DNA of 64,000 nucleotides from contig JAJFZO010000407.1 of the NCBI GenBank assembly GCA_021397835.1, positions 248,001-312,000 of the forward strand, in the 5' to 3' direction. The notes beneath the pieces are model-generated. The model made no database searches, was not told the DNA's origin, and saw only the letters and a program-made list of their open reading frames with translations. Made by a program: the position numbers and the translations under genes. How positions within the stretch are numbered: position 1 is the stretch's first letter; the number at the start of each line of letters is the position of its first letter. Source of the DNA: Moringa oleifera. Lineage: Eukaryota > Streptophyta > Magnoliopsida > Brassicales > Moringaceae. This document shows, one piece after another, positions 1 to 15,108 of this stretch.

Positions 1-840
1 ATTAGCTAGCAAATCCCCACTTGGATATAAAACCAAACTTTGTTACCCCACCAATTAGAACAAAGGACCCCGGTGGCTAATCCAACATATCAATCAGTTT
101 GGGTTTCTAATTATGTCCTTCACCTTCCACAGCTAATGATATCCTTTAAACAAATTGATACTGTTTCGCTCCCTGGAAAATTTTATTTAACTCTGTATTT
201 GTGTTCTGGATCCCAATCATTACAACAAATAGATCTAAGGGAAAAAGAAATGCCTCCTCTTCAAACAAGAAGAATCATGATTTTCTTGGTTGACTTGAAG
301 GAAAAAAAAAAAAAAAAAACTAGATGGGTTGCCAGCAGAAGGGGCTTCATAAGCATGCAATTATGATTTCTTGCATTCACATTCTTCAGGATCAGATTAC
401 ATAGAGGCAGCCTTGGCATTTCTAACTTGGGGTACAAGAGTCTCTTTTCTTTATTTTATATATATCATAAAATCAAATAAAAAATTTATATTTATTATTT
501 TAAACATTCGACAAAACATCAAATACTAAATTGAATTTGACTCTTACAGAAACGAGATTGGCTCTGATATTTATTGAAGATCAAAACATCTAATTCAAAA
601 AACCTAAGAAATACTTATTATTTTGATCCATTCACTTTTACAAGGAAAAGAAAGAATTACAAAGGGAATTTCTTAGGGTGTCAACTGAAAAAATTCAGGG
701 AGTAGATCTGATCATAGTAGGGACATGTTATTAAGCGAATCATACATCTATTATATACTAGCACCTGATGATACATGAACCTTGAGCAGTATACAGCCAG
801 TGAACTATGAAAGAAAAAAGAAGAAAACCTCAATACCATG
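1..840. other. Left-edge non-coding flank, 3' of the CDPK gene
   Basis: No convincing exon is visible on either strand. A 108-codon open frame on the plus strand (40-366) runs through an 18-base A run at about 301-318 and encodes low-complexity sequence with no recognisable family, so it is not called. The part next to 840 should include the 3' UTR of the kinase gene. Several TTTATT/TTATT motifs between 450 and 620 could serve as minus-strand polyadenylation signals, but the cleavage site cannot be chosen from sequence alone. Confidence 0.6.
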
Positions 841-4513
<3,673 letters not shown>

Positions 4514-5110
4514 CTTGAAACTAACACTATGTTCTTTCTACAAAACTTTCTTGCAACTCCATTTCTTTTCTACCAAAACTTTGCGGATAACTGAAAAAAT
4601 TGTAATACTCACACTCCCATCATACAGACCCATCTGCTATGAACACCAAGAACATAAATTTCCCATACAAGCATAAAAACCAAACCACCTCACAAAATCA
4701 TCTAGACACCATTTCAGTCAAACAAACCTAAAAGGAGCCCAGTAATGCAAAACCTCCGAGAAGTCATATATAAACAAAAACGAACCCTACGAACTTCCTT
4801 TAGCCTTCAATCCCTTAACCACCTCCGGATGAACAAAATGATCAAAAAGAAAAACTTCGACGAAGCCCAATGCAATAAATAACTAGAAATTTTGACGAAT
4901 TCTACGCAGAATCAATGGTATGACAGTACAAAAGATGAAATATTAAAATGATATATAGAAGGAGTATAGCTCGAAAGAACGAGACAAGAGCAAGAGGAGA
5001 ATCCCTTTATACAGAGAAAAAAAAAAAGGGTAAGGTCTTTGGTTTACCAGGTCTAAATGACAATGATGTCGTACCTGCGTTGGTAGACAAGAAATTTCTT
5101 AGGGTTTTTG
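4514..5110 (-). promoter_or_regulatory. 5' leader and possible core promoter of the CDPK gene
   Basis: On the minus strand a TATA-like TATAAAG lies at 5011-5005 and would put transcription start near 4975. A second reading is also possible: a donor-like CAG|GTACGA near 5076 and a polypyrimidine acceptor ending TTTTTTCAG near 4590 could define a 5' UTR intron, with the start further upstream. A telo-box (AAACCCTAA) sits on the minus strand at about 5107-5099. RNA data are needed to choose between the two readings. Confidence 0.45.
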
Positions 5111-5437
5111 ATATAACTTAATGTTATGCGTGTATCTTCAGGGTGCTTGTTGATTCTGTCTCCCTCTCCCTCGCTAAATTTCCCCCCACGCGAGAAGGGG
5201 AAGAAAACCAAAGGGAAAAAGGAAGGCAGGTTTTTCAGTTGGAACAATTCAAAAAGTACTAAAAAAATAAAAAACAAACATTACGCGTTTCCAGGCTCCT
5301 CCATATTGCATGGGAATGGACGTAACCTAAGCATTTGATTTCTTCATACTTTGGTTGAAATATGACATCACCAAAAGATGTGATCATTGAAGATGAACGG
5401 CTATGATTTCTTCGAAGATCATTCAAGTTTGGTTTGT

Positions 5438-5489
5438 TGGGCCTAGTGGGCCAGGCTATTTTTCCCGCCGGCAGCCGGCTACTATAAAT
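5438..5489. promoter_or_regulatory. Site II / E2F / TATA cluster
   Basis: Two TGGGCC (site II, TCP-type) motifs at 5438-5443 and 5447-5452 are followed by an E2F-type TTTCCCGCC at 5461-5469 and a plus-strand TATAAAT at 5483-5489, within 52 bp. The local GC rise is sharp. Site II elements work in either orientation, so the cluster could drive the CDPK gene (minus), but the TATA box points to the plus strand, where no gene is visible before 6205. Confidence 0.5.
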
Positions 5490-6204
5490 CTTGCTTAATT
5501 AAAGTTAATCTAATCTGATTAGTGCTTTAAACTTAGTGTCCATGCCTTGTCTCCTTTTATTTTGTTTCTTACAATGGGTTTCATATGCTAAATGAGTTGC
5601 CATGAGATTACCAAAGATATTAGTTGATACCCAATTGGCAGCTAGACTGTAGCATTTATTGGCTTCTTTTATGTAATTTCAGATTGAATAAGAACCATAT
5701 ATGCAACAAAATCTTGGGAAGCCAGATTTTGTAATCACCAGCAATAATGAAAGAGAAAATATTATAATGCAGAACACCCGTTAATCATTTATGGCAAAAG
5801 TCTTAGAACAGCCTAGGAATAAAGAAATTAACATTTGACGTTAAAAGATTACAAGAAGTTAATCAAATCCTTGCAAATCAAGAAAAAGGAGAATGGAAGA
5901 GTGGCCTCCTTTTTCTCTTTAAGAAAGATAATGGGGCAATGCAGGCTATACATTAGGGGGGAGGGGGTGTGGAAGGGTTGGATGTTCAAACATAATTATG
6001 CCATATCCACGTTCGCATAATTTATGTCTTCAATGCTGATCAAGAACCAGATAAGCACTGTTCTGAGACAGACACCACGAAAGAGAGAGCCTATAAACTA
6101 CTGTTTCATTCTGCCAGAAATGTATTCTGCATTCTATATTCAAGGAAACAGATGAAAAGGATAACAAAGAGCAACACTCCATCCAAGTAATTCAACAAAC
6201 CAGT
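5490..6204. other. Intergenic region with no recognised gene
   Basis: Between the cluster at 5438-5489 and the stop codon of the fra a 1-associated gene. A 61-codon plus-strand frame (5835-6020) has no recognisable family. The last 150 bases or so are probably 3' UTR of the minus-strand neighbour. No repeat structure was recognised. Confidence 0.5.
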
Positions 6205-9200
6205 TTACACGTCTTTGGCCAACCCAGAAAGATCAACATGACCTGGATCACTATCTCTTGGCTTAGTAGAGGACTCAACCCGAGGATGGCCTTCTATGGG
6301 TATCCCATGCCTCATGGATGGTGATGATGAAGATTTTCCATCATGTAGATCCCCAAAAACATCGAAAAAGCTGTTTTTCATCTCCTCAGCTGCATCGAAG
6401 AAACTTTTTATGCCACCAAAGAAGCTACGTTCAATAGCTTCTATCTCACTGCGTAATCCAGGAAAATCAAATGCTCCGTCCTCAAACCTCCCCGAGGGAA
6501 AAGATCCTTTCACAACCATATCGGTCACATCATCTTCAGTGTACTCTTTCTTGGATTCCAGAACTTCAACAGGCCTAATTGAGATGTGCAGAAAACACTT
6601 AGCACCAAAATCAAATTTAACACAATGAACTTATGTGGTACAGTATATAAAGCACCCAAATGGATATATAGCATTCAAGATAAAGTGAAAATAACAGAGT
6701 ACATATTTCCAGAACCGCACAAGTAAAACATGAACAACAGGAAAAAAATAGATGTTAGCATGGATGATGCACTATCGCCGGGACATTATCCATTTCAGAA
6801 GATAATTCAGCAGCTACTGTCAACCGTTAGAGCAGGTTCAGATAGATGTTCCTCTCCCAAACCCGTTTAAACATTGCCCATTGACAAATTATTGAACAAT
6901 ATTCACTGGACCAATAAGACAATAAAGTACAATTTTTGTCATACATAAAAATCCTTCTCTCGGCATGCAATTACACATTAAACTACCAGCATACATCCAA
7001 CATTTAACAGGGTTTACTGAACATGACAAGAGAAACAAATCTTGGATCAATTAATCCACCATGTGTTTCTCTTTATTTTCCCCTAAGCTTCGGTTTTCTT
7101 TTTCTTTTTTTTTTTTTTTTGGTTGGGGCACGTACAATACAAATCCTAACTCTATGGTTCCAGTATACTGGTAACTTACCAGTAAAACCATCTAGATCCA
7201 GACAAAAATTCCAGCCCGGCCTCTTTCTTTTGCCTGATTGCCTTCAACATGCAGCATCCATCAGACACTAACTACATGGTTGCATTTTTCTTTTCCTAAT
7301 CTTCCCATAATCTGCAAAACATCTTTGATAGAAGCATCCTTCCAAGTTTTATCTTTTCTACCTTTCTGCTGTTGAATCCCAAAGGTTTGCTCTACTTCTA
7401 TATACAAGCTACCACAAATATTTTCCATCATAGGCCTCCCTAACCCAAAAGTACTGTGTGGTACTGTTATTCTTCTGTCTCCAGTTACTCAACCCTACTA
7501 CACACCCTGACATCACTTAGGGGTAGAGCCGTTTGAATGTAATGCTGTTTGTGTCAGAGGTGTGACTTTCTTCATGGATGAAAAATCTAGTGTGCACACA
7601 CACAGAGGAGAATTGCATCTATGTAAGTGTATCACATCCAAAATCCTCCGTTTTGCAGCCAGAGACAAATTAAGGAATTTGATACTAACCCCCATAACAT
7701 ATTTATTTTTCTTTAATGCCAGAAACACAAATAATTGATTCCTCAATTCTCTATTCCAAGGAGAGATTCTTGGAAGAAAGAAATACCTTTCAAAAGCTGT
7801 ACAACAATGTCAGTTAGAACCGGTAAACCTTAAAAGAATTCGGGTTGGTATACCTATATAAATCATTTAACATCCGATCGATCCAAAGTTTACATGTTTA
7901 TTCATTAAGAATACAAGAACAGCCCTACTCATTTACAATTTACAGGTTCAACAGAAAAATCAAATTAACTGGATGACAAGATATTAAGAGCATCCTTTCC
8001 AATAGTTAGATCATATCAACCCAATAAGAAACAATCTGGTAAAACTATCAGCTTTAACAAAATTTTAAAATGTAGCCCATGCTAATCCTAGAACAAAAAT
8101 AATGTATCCCACACAACTTAAATTAGTACCTGAACCTATAAATATATCAAAAATATTTTTTAAATGCAGGAATATCGGCGGCATCATCCAATATCAGAAA
8201 ATGAAAAGAACAATGTATCACCAAAACTATCCACACCCAATAGAAAGCATTTGATAACAAAATTGGCAGCAGGCATGGAAGCAAAACATTAATAATCCTA
8301 AAGTATTTACTACAAAATGCACCATACTTTTATGCTACATAGAAAAGTATATAACACAGATTCTAGTCCAGACCCTTCAAGCATCCAATGGTTCTGATTC
8401 TGACGCCCTCACTGAGGTCCCTAAATTGGCTGACTTCTTCTTCTCCAAAAGACGACGAATTTTCAGACATTCTTCATTTCTTTCAAGAGATCATAGAAGA
8501 AATAGAGGTTGATTTGCCTTGCAGCTGATCTATGGAAGAATTTACCTGAATAGTGATTGGGAAAGAGGAGGCACGATACCCATCTTATCTAGCTGATGTC
8601 CACTCTAACTGTTTAGAGTTTGGACTTCATAGGCGCTATTAGGAGGAAGACTTCAATTATCCCACCCTAATATGTAACTATTTACAATTATAAAAAATAA
8701 AAAAGGCTCAAAATAAAGGACAAACTATTTAGTTGGACAAAAAAAAGTGAGTCAGTGAAATAAAGAACATAGCTAAGCTTATGGCCTTCACAAGATTACA
8801 GTTCTTGCTTATTCTTATAGGCAACATGATTACCAACATGTTGCATTTGATAACTAAAACTGCACTATTGAGTCCATCGCAACAAATTTCCCATTGCTTT
8901 AAGATATTAATTTGGACACATAATTCAAGGCCTCAAATCTCCGTAAGCACGGCTTCAACATGTGTCTCATCCTATAATTACAGCACAAGTCACCACCTAC
9001 AAAGTTTTAAATGTATTACTGGAAAACTCTAGTCTGCATTATATGCAACTATTTGTTCTTCATCTAGACAACAAAATTCAAAAAGTTGATACGGTCTCTT
9101 GCATCAACAATTATGAGATGTTAAGACCTGTCATCCCATACAAATACTAGCTACAGCAGAGCTACTCTGAACCATCCTGCCACTGTTACTTCTCAGCTCA

Positions 9201-9741
9201 CTTTTATCTTTGCAATTCATCATATTACTATGTTAAATGATTTTTCACTAAAAGCATACCCAGTAATCAAACTACCAAGACCGAAATCACAAATTTCAAT
9301 ATGCAACAAATAAAATTCTCCAGATTATCTTCAAAACAACGAAATCCCCAGTATAACACATTTAAGGCCCGGGAGATCATTCAATTCAACAACCCAAAAC
9401 ACTAATAGGGATATAAGTTAAGGTAGAAAAAAATAGCAGACAACCCTGTCACCCAACATTTCCATTCATTTTCTCGTAACAGAACAGGCATGCCCAGAGA
9501 AATGCGGAAAACAAACAGGAGAAAAAACATTTAGAAAAACATACTTTCCAATGCAATCCCTGAGAATCTCTTGGGTTTTCTCGCACTTTCTAACAAATCG
9601 TCCGGGCTCGACCTCCTCGGTCCTGCACTGCGATCTCACCACCTTCCTGGTGGAGCACCGGTCACCGGAGCTGGGGTCGGTCACACCACCAGAGGGTGAT
9701 TCCTCCAGGTTGTCCGGTTCGTCTCTCCACACCCATCCCAT
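6205..9741 (-). CDS. fra a 1 / Mal d 1-associated protein homologue
   Basis: A 188-aa plant protein of unknown biochemical role, named for association with the Bet v 1-type allergen proteins of strawberry and apple. Exon 1 is 9741-9545 and exon 2 is 6574-6205, with the codon AA|G (Lys) split across the junction. The start is the Met of MGWVWRDE, a conserved family N-terminus, although the frame is open for 13 more codons upstream. Family blocks in order are SSGDRCSTRK, a Cys-rich helix (C-x3-EEVEPGRFVRKCEKT, RDCIG), EYTEDDVTD, DFPGLRSEIEAIERSFFGG, AAEEMKNSFFDVFGD, and the C-terminal VDLSGLAKDV. No signal peptide or membrane segment is seen. The single intron is about 2.97 kb, far larger than the coding sequence, and holds AT-rich non-coding DNA with a long T run near 7106. 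Identity is confident; function is unknown. Confidence 0.93.
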
Positions 9742-9842
9742 TTCTCTGCAATCACAAATAGATACTAAGCTTATCAACACTTCATACCGGTGTGTTTGGA
9801 TTGCGCGATTCTTCTGGTTTCCTCCTCCGCAACAGAAAGGCC

Positions 9843-10006
9843 TTTATAAACAGACCCGTAAGAATCCTTTGTGTGGGCGCTACGTTTCTTCTTCTGAGTC
9901 CTGCGGACATGTTAAGGTCGGTTCCACACAGGAGTGGCTGGGATATATTCGTGTCACCATGCTGTATCTGTAATCTCTATGACTGTCGACTCATTTTTCA
10001 CACGTG
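9843..10006 (-). promoter_or_regulatory. Core promoter of the fra a 1-associated gene
   Basis: A TATA box TTTATAAA at 9850-9843 on the minus strand lies about 100 bp upstream of the start codon, predicting a 5' UTR of roughly 75 nt. A palindromic G-box/ABRE core CACGTG (within CACACGTGTC) lies at 10001-10006, about 150 bp upstream of the TATA box, where bZIP/ABF factors commonly bind. Abscisic acid or stress regulation is an inference from this motif only. Confidence 0.55.
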
Positions 10007-10019
10007 TCTTACCGGCTGA

Positions 10020-10920
10020 AATTCTGATTACAGACTGAGCTAAAATCTTTGTTTACACAGTTAATTAATTTTTCATTATTAATATTGAATTTTTAAAGTA
10101 CGACTAAATGTGGCTAAAATAACAACGGATTGAAAATATGATAAATAAATAAAATAACTCATAAACACTAATATATTAGCTTATATTAAATTAGATAACA
10201 TCTAACCATTTATTAGATTTTATTTTTTATTTATACTTATAAATTTATAACTATTTACATTAATTTTAAGATAAAAATAAAAAAACCTCAACTAAACATG
10301 CATTTTTATTTTACATATCAATTAAATCAATTGTGTATATGATATTTTAGTTTACTTTAATTTAAATTATATTTTTAATTTTTTTACAGAAGTTACTTAA
10401 ATTGAAATATTATACAATAAAGTTGTAAATTTTTTAATTTAGATATATTATTTAATTTTTTAAAATATATTTAAATTAAAAATTTTGTAAATAAATTTTG
10501 ATTTAAATTTTTTTAAACATATAAAAAGGATTTAAATTGTCATTATAAAAAATTTAAAATTTTTATAACATTATAATTATTTTTTAAAAATTATATTATT
10601 AAATATTTAAAATTTTATAAAAATATTTAATATTTAAAAATAAATTTAAAATACAAATAAAAATTTATTTAAATCATTTTAAGATTTTTAATAATCATAA
10701 TATTCTTAATTTTTAAAATCCTTTGAGTTTAGATTTAATTTAAATTAAAAAATTACATATATAATTGATATAATTAATATATTAAATTTTAATTCAAAAT
10801 TGTTTGATTTATCCGTAATCTTAATATGTAATTAATTAATTGAGTTTTAATATATCCATACTTCAATTCTTAAGAGATTGCTTCGGGCATGAGGACTAGT
10901 TACTGAGTGAGAGGATCTTA
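10020..10920. other. Very AT-rich intergenic block
   Basis: Dominated by A/T runs with no credible frame. It contains short stretches such as AAATATTATACAATAAA at about 10404-10420 that resemble the arms of the AT-rich foldback family seen at 35.8, 37.2 and 53.6 kb, so it may be a decayed copy. Boundaries cannot be set. Confidence 0.6.
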
Positions 10921-10927
10921 ATTTTAT

Positions 10928-10943
10928 TTTCCCGCCCGGGAAA
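10928..10943 (+). promoter_or_regulatory. Palindromic E2F-type element upstream of the PPR gene
   Basis: TTTCCCGCCCGGGAAA at 10928-10943 is a near-perfect palindrome containing the E2F/DP core TTTCCCGCC. It sits about 80-95 bp upstream of the PPR start codon in otherwise AT-rich DNA. No clear TATA box lies between it and the start codon. Confidence 0.5.
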
Positions 10944-11023
10944 TGCTCGAACAAAGTTTAGGATTGGGGTTCTTGACGGGTAGAGTTAATTAAGTTGTTC
11001 AATGACAGAGAAGAAATTGAGCC

Positions 11024-14000
11024 ATGAATTTGGCCAAGAAGATGAAGTATTTAATTAGATTCCGGCCCTTGTTGTCAAGTTCAAGGTACAAGCAGCTCTC
11101 TTTCTTCAAGCTCTCGGGATTTCGAGTTGCTCACCTTTCAAGTCTCTCGAAATCCTCCAAGTTTTCTCAGTCTAGGAAAACTCAAGAAAACCCATTGAAA
11201 AACGTAGCTGAAGCAGACAACATTGCTTCCCTCTTCAACGAGATTACTGAGATTTTGGGTGGTGATGCTGTGATCCCCGATAAAACACCATCTGGGATTT
11301 CAATAATGAAAGAAACCCATGTGAGAGACACTGATACAAGGGAAGCATACGACTATTGCACAGAAGGTGCTCGTAAAAATGTTGAGGATGGTTTCTTACA
11401 TCAAAAGGTAGGCACCCATTTGGGAAATGTGGGTGAAGTCGATGTTAGCCCTGTAGTTCAAAAGATCGCGCAGATTGTTCGAGCAGAAAACGATAAGGTT
11501 TCAATGGTGCAGCGGTTGGAGGATGCGGGTTTTCAGTTTGAGCCAGAGATTGTGGAGAAGGTATTGAAAAGGTGCTTTAAGGTGCCTCATTCAGCTCTAA
11601 GGTTCTTCAATTGGGTGAAGCTAAGATGTCAGTTTTGTCATACAACTGAGACTTACAATACTATGCTGTACATAGCTGGGGAAGCAAAGGAATTTGGGTT
11701 GGTGGAGAAGTTGGTGAAGGAAATGGAGGAGAACTCATGTGAGAAGAATATCAAGACTTGGACAATTCTTATATCCCAATATGGAAAAGCCAAAATGATT
11801 GGCAAAGCCTTGCTGGTTTTTGAGAAGATGAGAAAATGTGGATGTGAACCTGATGCCACAGCTTATAAAATGATGATACGTTCACTTTGTGTTGCTGGAA
11901 CAGGTGACATAGCTCTGGAGTTTTACAAAGAAATGATTGAGAAGGAGATGGCTCTCGATTTCAGTATGTACAAGATGTTACTGAATTGCATAGCTGGAAC
12001 AGAAAATGTTGCTACTGTTCACTCTGTTGCAGGTGACATGATTAGGATTTCTCAGATTCCAGAGCGTGATGTTTATCATTGTTTGCTGAAGAGCTTTTGT
12101 GTTTCTGGGAAAATTAGAGCTGCTCTGGAATTGATACGTGAACTCAACAATAAAGAATTATCTCTTGACCCTGAATATTTGGAGATTCTGGTTAAAGGAC
12201 TTTGCAGGGCTGATAGGAATGCAGATGCTCTGGAAATTGTTGATTTAATGAACAGAAAGCATACAGTTGGTGCAAAGGTTTATGGGATTATCATCAACGG
12301 ATACTTGAGGAGAAATGATCTTCCTAAAGCACTTGACCTGTTCCAGACCATGAAGGAATCTGGACATTTGCCAACAGCTTCTACCTACACAGAGCTAATG
12401 CAACACCTCTTCAGGCTAAATGAGTACCAGAAAGCCTGTGAGCTGTACAATGAGATGATAGAAAAAGGAATTGAGCTAGATAGTGTGGCAATCACTGCCG
12501 TAGTTGCTGGTCATGTTTGCCAAAACCAAATAGCTGAAGCATGGAAACTGTTCAAGAGTATGGAGGATAAGGGCATCAGGCCAACTTGGAAATCTTATTC
12601 AATATTCATTAAGGAACTTTGTAAAGTTTCAAGGACTGACGAGATTGTCAATGTTCTAAATGAAATGCAGGCTTCCAAGATTAATATTGGAGATGAGATA
12701 TTCCATTGGGTAATATCTTGTATGGAGAAAATGGGTGAGAAGGATAAAATTGAAAAAGTAAAGCAAATAAAGAGCAAATGTGATTTCTATTTGCAAGGAG
12801 TTGAGGTATTTAATGATGATGCATCTGATTCGATTAGGCAAGAGAAGTCCCATACAGACCCTCAAGAGCTGAAGCAGGGGGACCTGGTGGTTCCCCCTTC
12901 AACAGCTTACAGCAAAGAGGATGTGCAAGAAATTTGCAACATATTATGGAGTTCAACAGATTGGAACAACATTCAAGAAGCTTTGAAAACATGCAGTGTC
13001 CGATTCACACCAGAACTAGTTGTTGCAATTTTGTCTAAGTGTGTCATTCACGGGAACATGGCATTACATTTCTTCTATTGGGTAGACAAGCAAGCTGGTT
13101 ATAGGCACACTACAGAGACTTACAACATGGCTATCAAAATCGCAGGATGTGGGAAGGATTTCAAGCAGATGAGAAACCTCTTCTTTGAAATGAGAAGAAG
13201 AGGTTGCTTGATAACACCAGATACATGGGCAATCATGATAATGCGATATGGTCGAACGGGTCTAACAGATATTGCACTGAGAACCTACAAAGAAATGAAA
13301 GCTGCTAAATGGAATCCTACTGGCAGTACATACAAGTGTTTGATCACTGTCCTTTGTGGGAGAAAGGGTAGGAAGGTAGATGAAGCAGTTAAAATATTCC
13401 AGGAGATGATTGGTGCAGGGCATATCCCAGACAAAGAACTGTTGGAATCTTATCTTGGTTGTTTATGCGAAGTTGGTAATCTGTTGGAAGCAAGAAGTTG
13501 CGTAGATTCTCTCCATAAAGTTGGTTTTACAGTACCATTAGCTTATTCTATGTATATTAGAGCTCTTTGTCGAGCGAGAAGATTGGAGGAAGCTTTGGCA
13601 TTGGTAGATGAGGTTGGGACTGAGAGACATAAATTGGATCAGTATACTTACGGAAGCCTTGTTCATGGATTACTGCAGAGAAGGCAACTAGAAGAGGCAT
13701 TAGCAAAGGTGGACTCCTTGAAGCAAATAGGAATTAATCCCACTGTCCATGTTTATACATCCTTAATAGTTCATTACTTCAAGGAAAATCAGACAGGAAA
13801 AGCTTTGGAAACTTTTAAGAAAATGCAACAAGAGGGTTGCCAGCCTACAATTGTTACCTATTCAGCACTGATCCGAGGATACATGAACGTGGGAAAGGTT
13901 GATGATGCTTGGGATGTCTTCCATACAATGAAAGCGAAGGGACCTTTGCCTGATTTCAGGACTTATTCAATGTTCATTAGCTGCTTATGCAGGGCAGGAA

Positions 14001-14176
14001 AATCTGAAGATGCCCTGAAGCTTCTATCTGAAATGCTGGATACTGGGATTGTTCCCAGCACGGTTAACTTTAGAACTGTGTTTTATGGGTTAAACAGAGA
14101 AGGCAAGCAAAATTTAGCTCAAATAGTATTGCAACAGAAGTCTGCCCTGATGAATAAACGCAAGTTATTGATATAA
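11024..14176 (+). CDS. Pentatricopeptide repeat protein, P-class, mitochondrial (At5g06400-like)
   Basis: An intronless 1050-aa open frame. PPR proteins bind organelle RNA in a sequence-specific way and act in processing, stability or translation. The first 55 residues are basic and Ser-rich with few acids (MKYLIRFRPLLSSS..., several Arg/Lys), a plausible mitochondrial presequence; Met1 or Met7 could start it. Residues 55-160 are a non-repetitive linker. PPR-type helical pairs (patterns like TYNxM, G-x-KPxxxTY, MI/LCxxG) then run to the C-terminus. There are two homologous arrays: about 165-585, with RFFNWV at 193 and HTTETYN at 206; and about 640-1040, with HFFYWV near 682 and HTTETYN near 695. 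No E, DYW or SMR domain follows, which fits the P class. It resembles Arabidopsis At5g06400 in architecture and in lying next to HSCB; orthology is inferred. Confidence 0.94.
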   Translation: MNLAKKMKYLIRFRPLLSSSRYKQLSFFKLSGFRVAHLSSLSKSSKFSQSRKTQENPLKNVAEADNIASLFNEITEILGGDAVIPDKTPSGISIMKETHVRDTDTREAYDYCTEGARKNVEDGFLHQKVGTHLGNVGEVDVSPVVQKIAQIVRAENDKVSMVQRLEDAGFQFEPEIVEKVLKRCFKVPHSALRFFNWVKLRCQFCHTTETYNTMLYIAGEAKEFGLVEKLVKEMEENSCEKNIKTWTILISQYGKAKMIGKALLVFEKMRKCGCEPDATAYKMMIRSLCVAGTGDIALEFYKEMIEKEMALDFSMYKMLLNCIAGTENVATVHSVAGDMIRISQIPERDVYHCLLKSFCVSGKIRAALELIRELNNKELSLDPEYLEILVKGLCRADRNADALEIVDLMNRKHTVGAKVYGIIINGYLRRNDLPKALDLFQTMKESGHLPTASTYTELMQHLFRLNEYQKACELYNEMIEKGIELDSVAITAVVAGHVCQNQIAEAWKLFKSMEDKGIRPTWKSYSIFIKELCKVSRTDEIVNVLNEMQASKINIGDEIFHWVISCMEKMGEKDKIEKVKQIKSKCDFYLQGVEVFNDDASDSIRQEKSHTDPQELKQGDLVVPPSTAYSKEDVQEICNILWSSTDWNNIQEALKTCSVRFTPELVVAILSKCVIHGNMALHFFYWVDKQAGYRHTTETYNMAIKIAGCGKDFKQMRNLFFEMRRRGCLITPDTWAIMIMRYGRTGLTDIALRTYKEMKAAKWNPTGSTYKCLITVLCGRKGRKVDEAVKIFQEMIGAGHIPDKELLESYLGCLCEVGNLLEARSCVDSLHKVGFTVPLAYSMYIRALCRARRLEEALALVDEVGTERHKLDQYTYGSLVHGLLQRRQLEEALAKVDSLKQIGINPTVHVYTSLIVHYFKENQTGKALETFKKMQQEGCQPTIVTYSALIRGYMNVGKVDDAWDVFHTMKAKGPLPDFRTYSMFISCLCRAGKSEDALKLLSEMLDTGIVPSTVNFRTVFYGLNREGKQNLAQIVLQQKSALMNKRKLLI

Positions 14177-15108
14177 TTAGTTTGCTTTTAATAGATATTT
14201 GTTTAATTTATTAAGCTGCCTTATCCAATTTATTTCTATTCTTCTTGCATCTTGTATAATATTGCAACTAGTTAGTATGTACTACAATCAAGCCATGTAC
14301 CTTATTTATGGAATTCAGAAGTTGCATACAGTTCTGTTGGCATTGGATTTCTATAATCTGTAAACAACTGCTAAATTTTCTAAATGATACTTCTGCTTTG
14401 AGCTTTCTTTTGCTGAACAGCTTTTGCATGCAAATTCAGACGCCCAAAAATTAAACTGTCTACATAATTTTGTAAATTATGATACTTTATATTAATATTT
14501 CTTGATTATTATTGAAAAGATTTGAACCTACAGCATTCTGCGTAACACCGCATGACAGACTAGATTAGAGAGTGAGACAACTTTGGGGAAGGTCAGGTTG
14601 ACTCTTTTGAAGGGATCAAGATGGATTTGATTTTTATTGATCTTTCCAAAAAATTATTAGTACATAACAATTTAACATAGTAAAATGATTAAAATTCTTT
14701 TCATTTATTTTTTTCATGTTAATACAATAAATAATTAAAATTATTTATTTATTCTTTTCATATTAACATAATCAATTATAAAAATATATTTTTCTAAAAA
14801 AAATCAACAGAGATTTTAATTTTCACTCACCAAAGATACATCAAATATGTCAATGGTGAGCTTATGATAAAATTTAGGATGTTGGTGGGCTACCTTTATT
14901 TACACCATTGCAAAGGAAAAGGAACAGAATATAACAGTTATAAGGTCAGACTCGGAGCAATTAACTTTTATCTGTTCTTCCTTACAACCGGTGGCCGAAT
15001 GTGCCTGCACTACCTGACATTGATTCAATCATTCAGACATGTAAAATTATTTCAAGCAAAACAAATTCGAAACAGCTGATTCCATGCATCAATTATTCAC
15101 TTTACCAG
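14177..15108. other. Intergenic / 3' UTR of the PPR gene
   Basis: The first 250-300 bases after the stop are T-rich, with candidate plant polyadenylation contexts, and probably form the 3' UTR. 14460-14830 is AT-rich and featureless. 14860-15080 is less AT-rich and contains a 71-codon plus-strand frame with no recognised family. Confidence 0.5.

Noticed and set aside
40..366. 108-codon plus-strand frame at the left edge
   Set aside because: Crosses a long A run (poly-Lys), low complexity, no family recognised and no supporting splice or promoter signals.
9551..9973. 140-codon plus-strand frame
   Set aside because: Antisense to exon 1 and promoter of the fra a 1-associated gene; no family resemblance and it crosses the TATA box.
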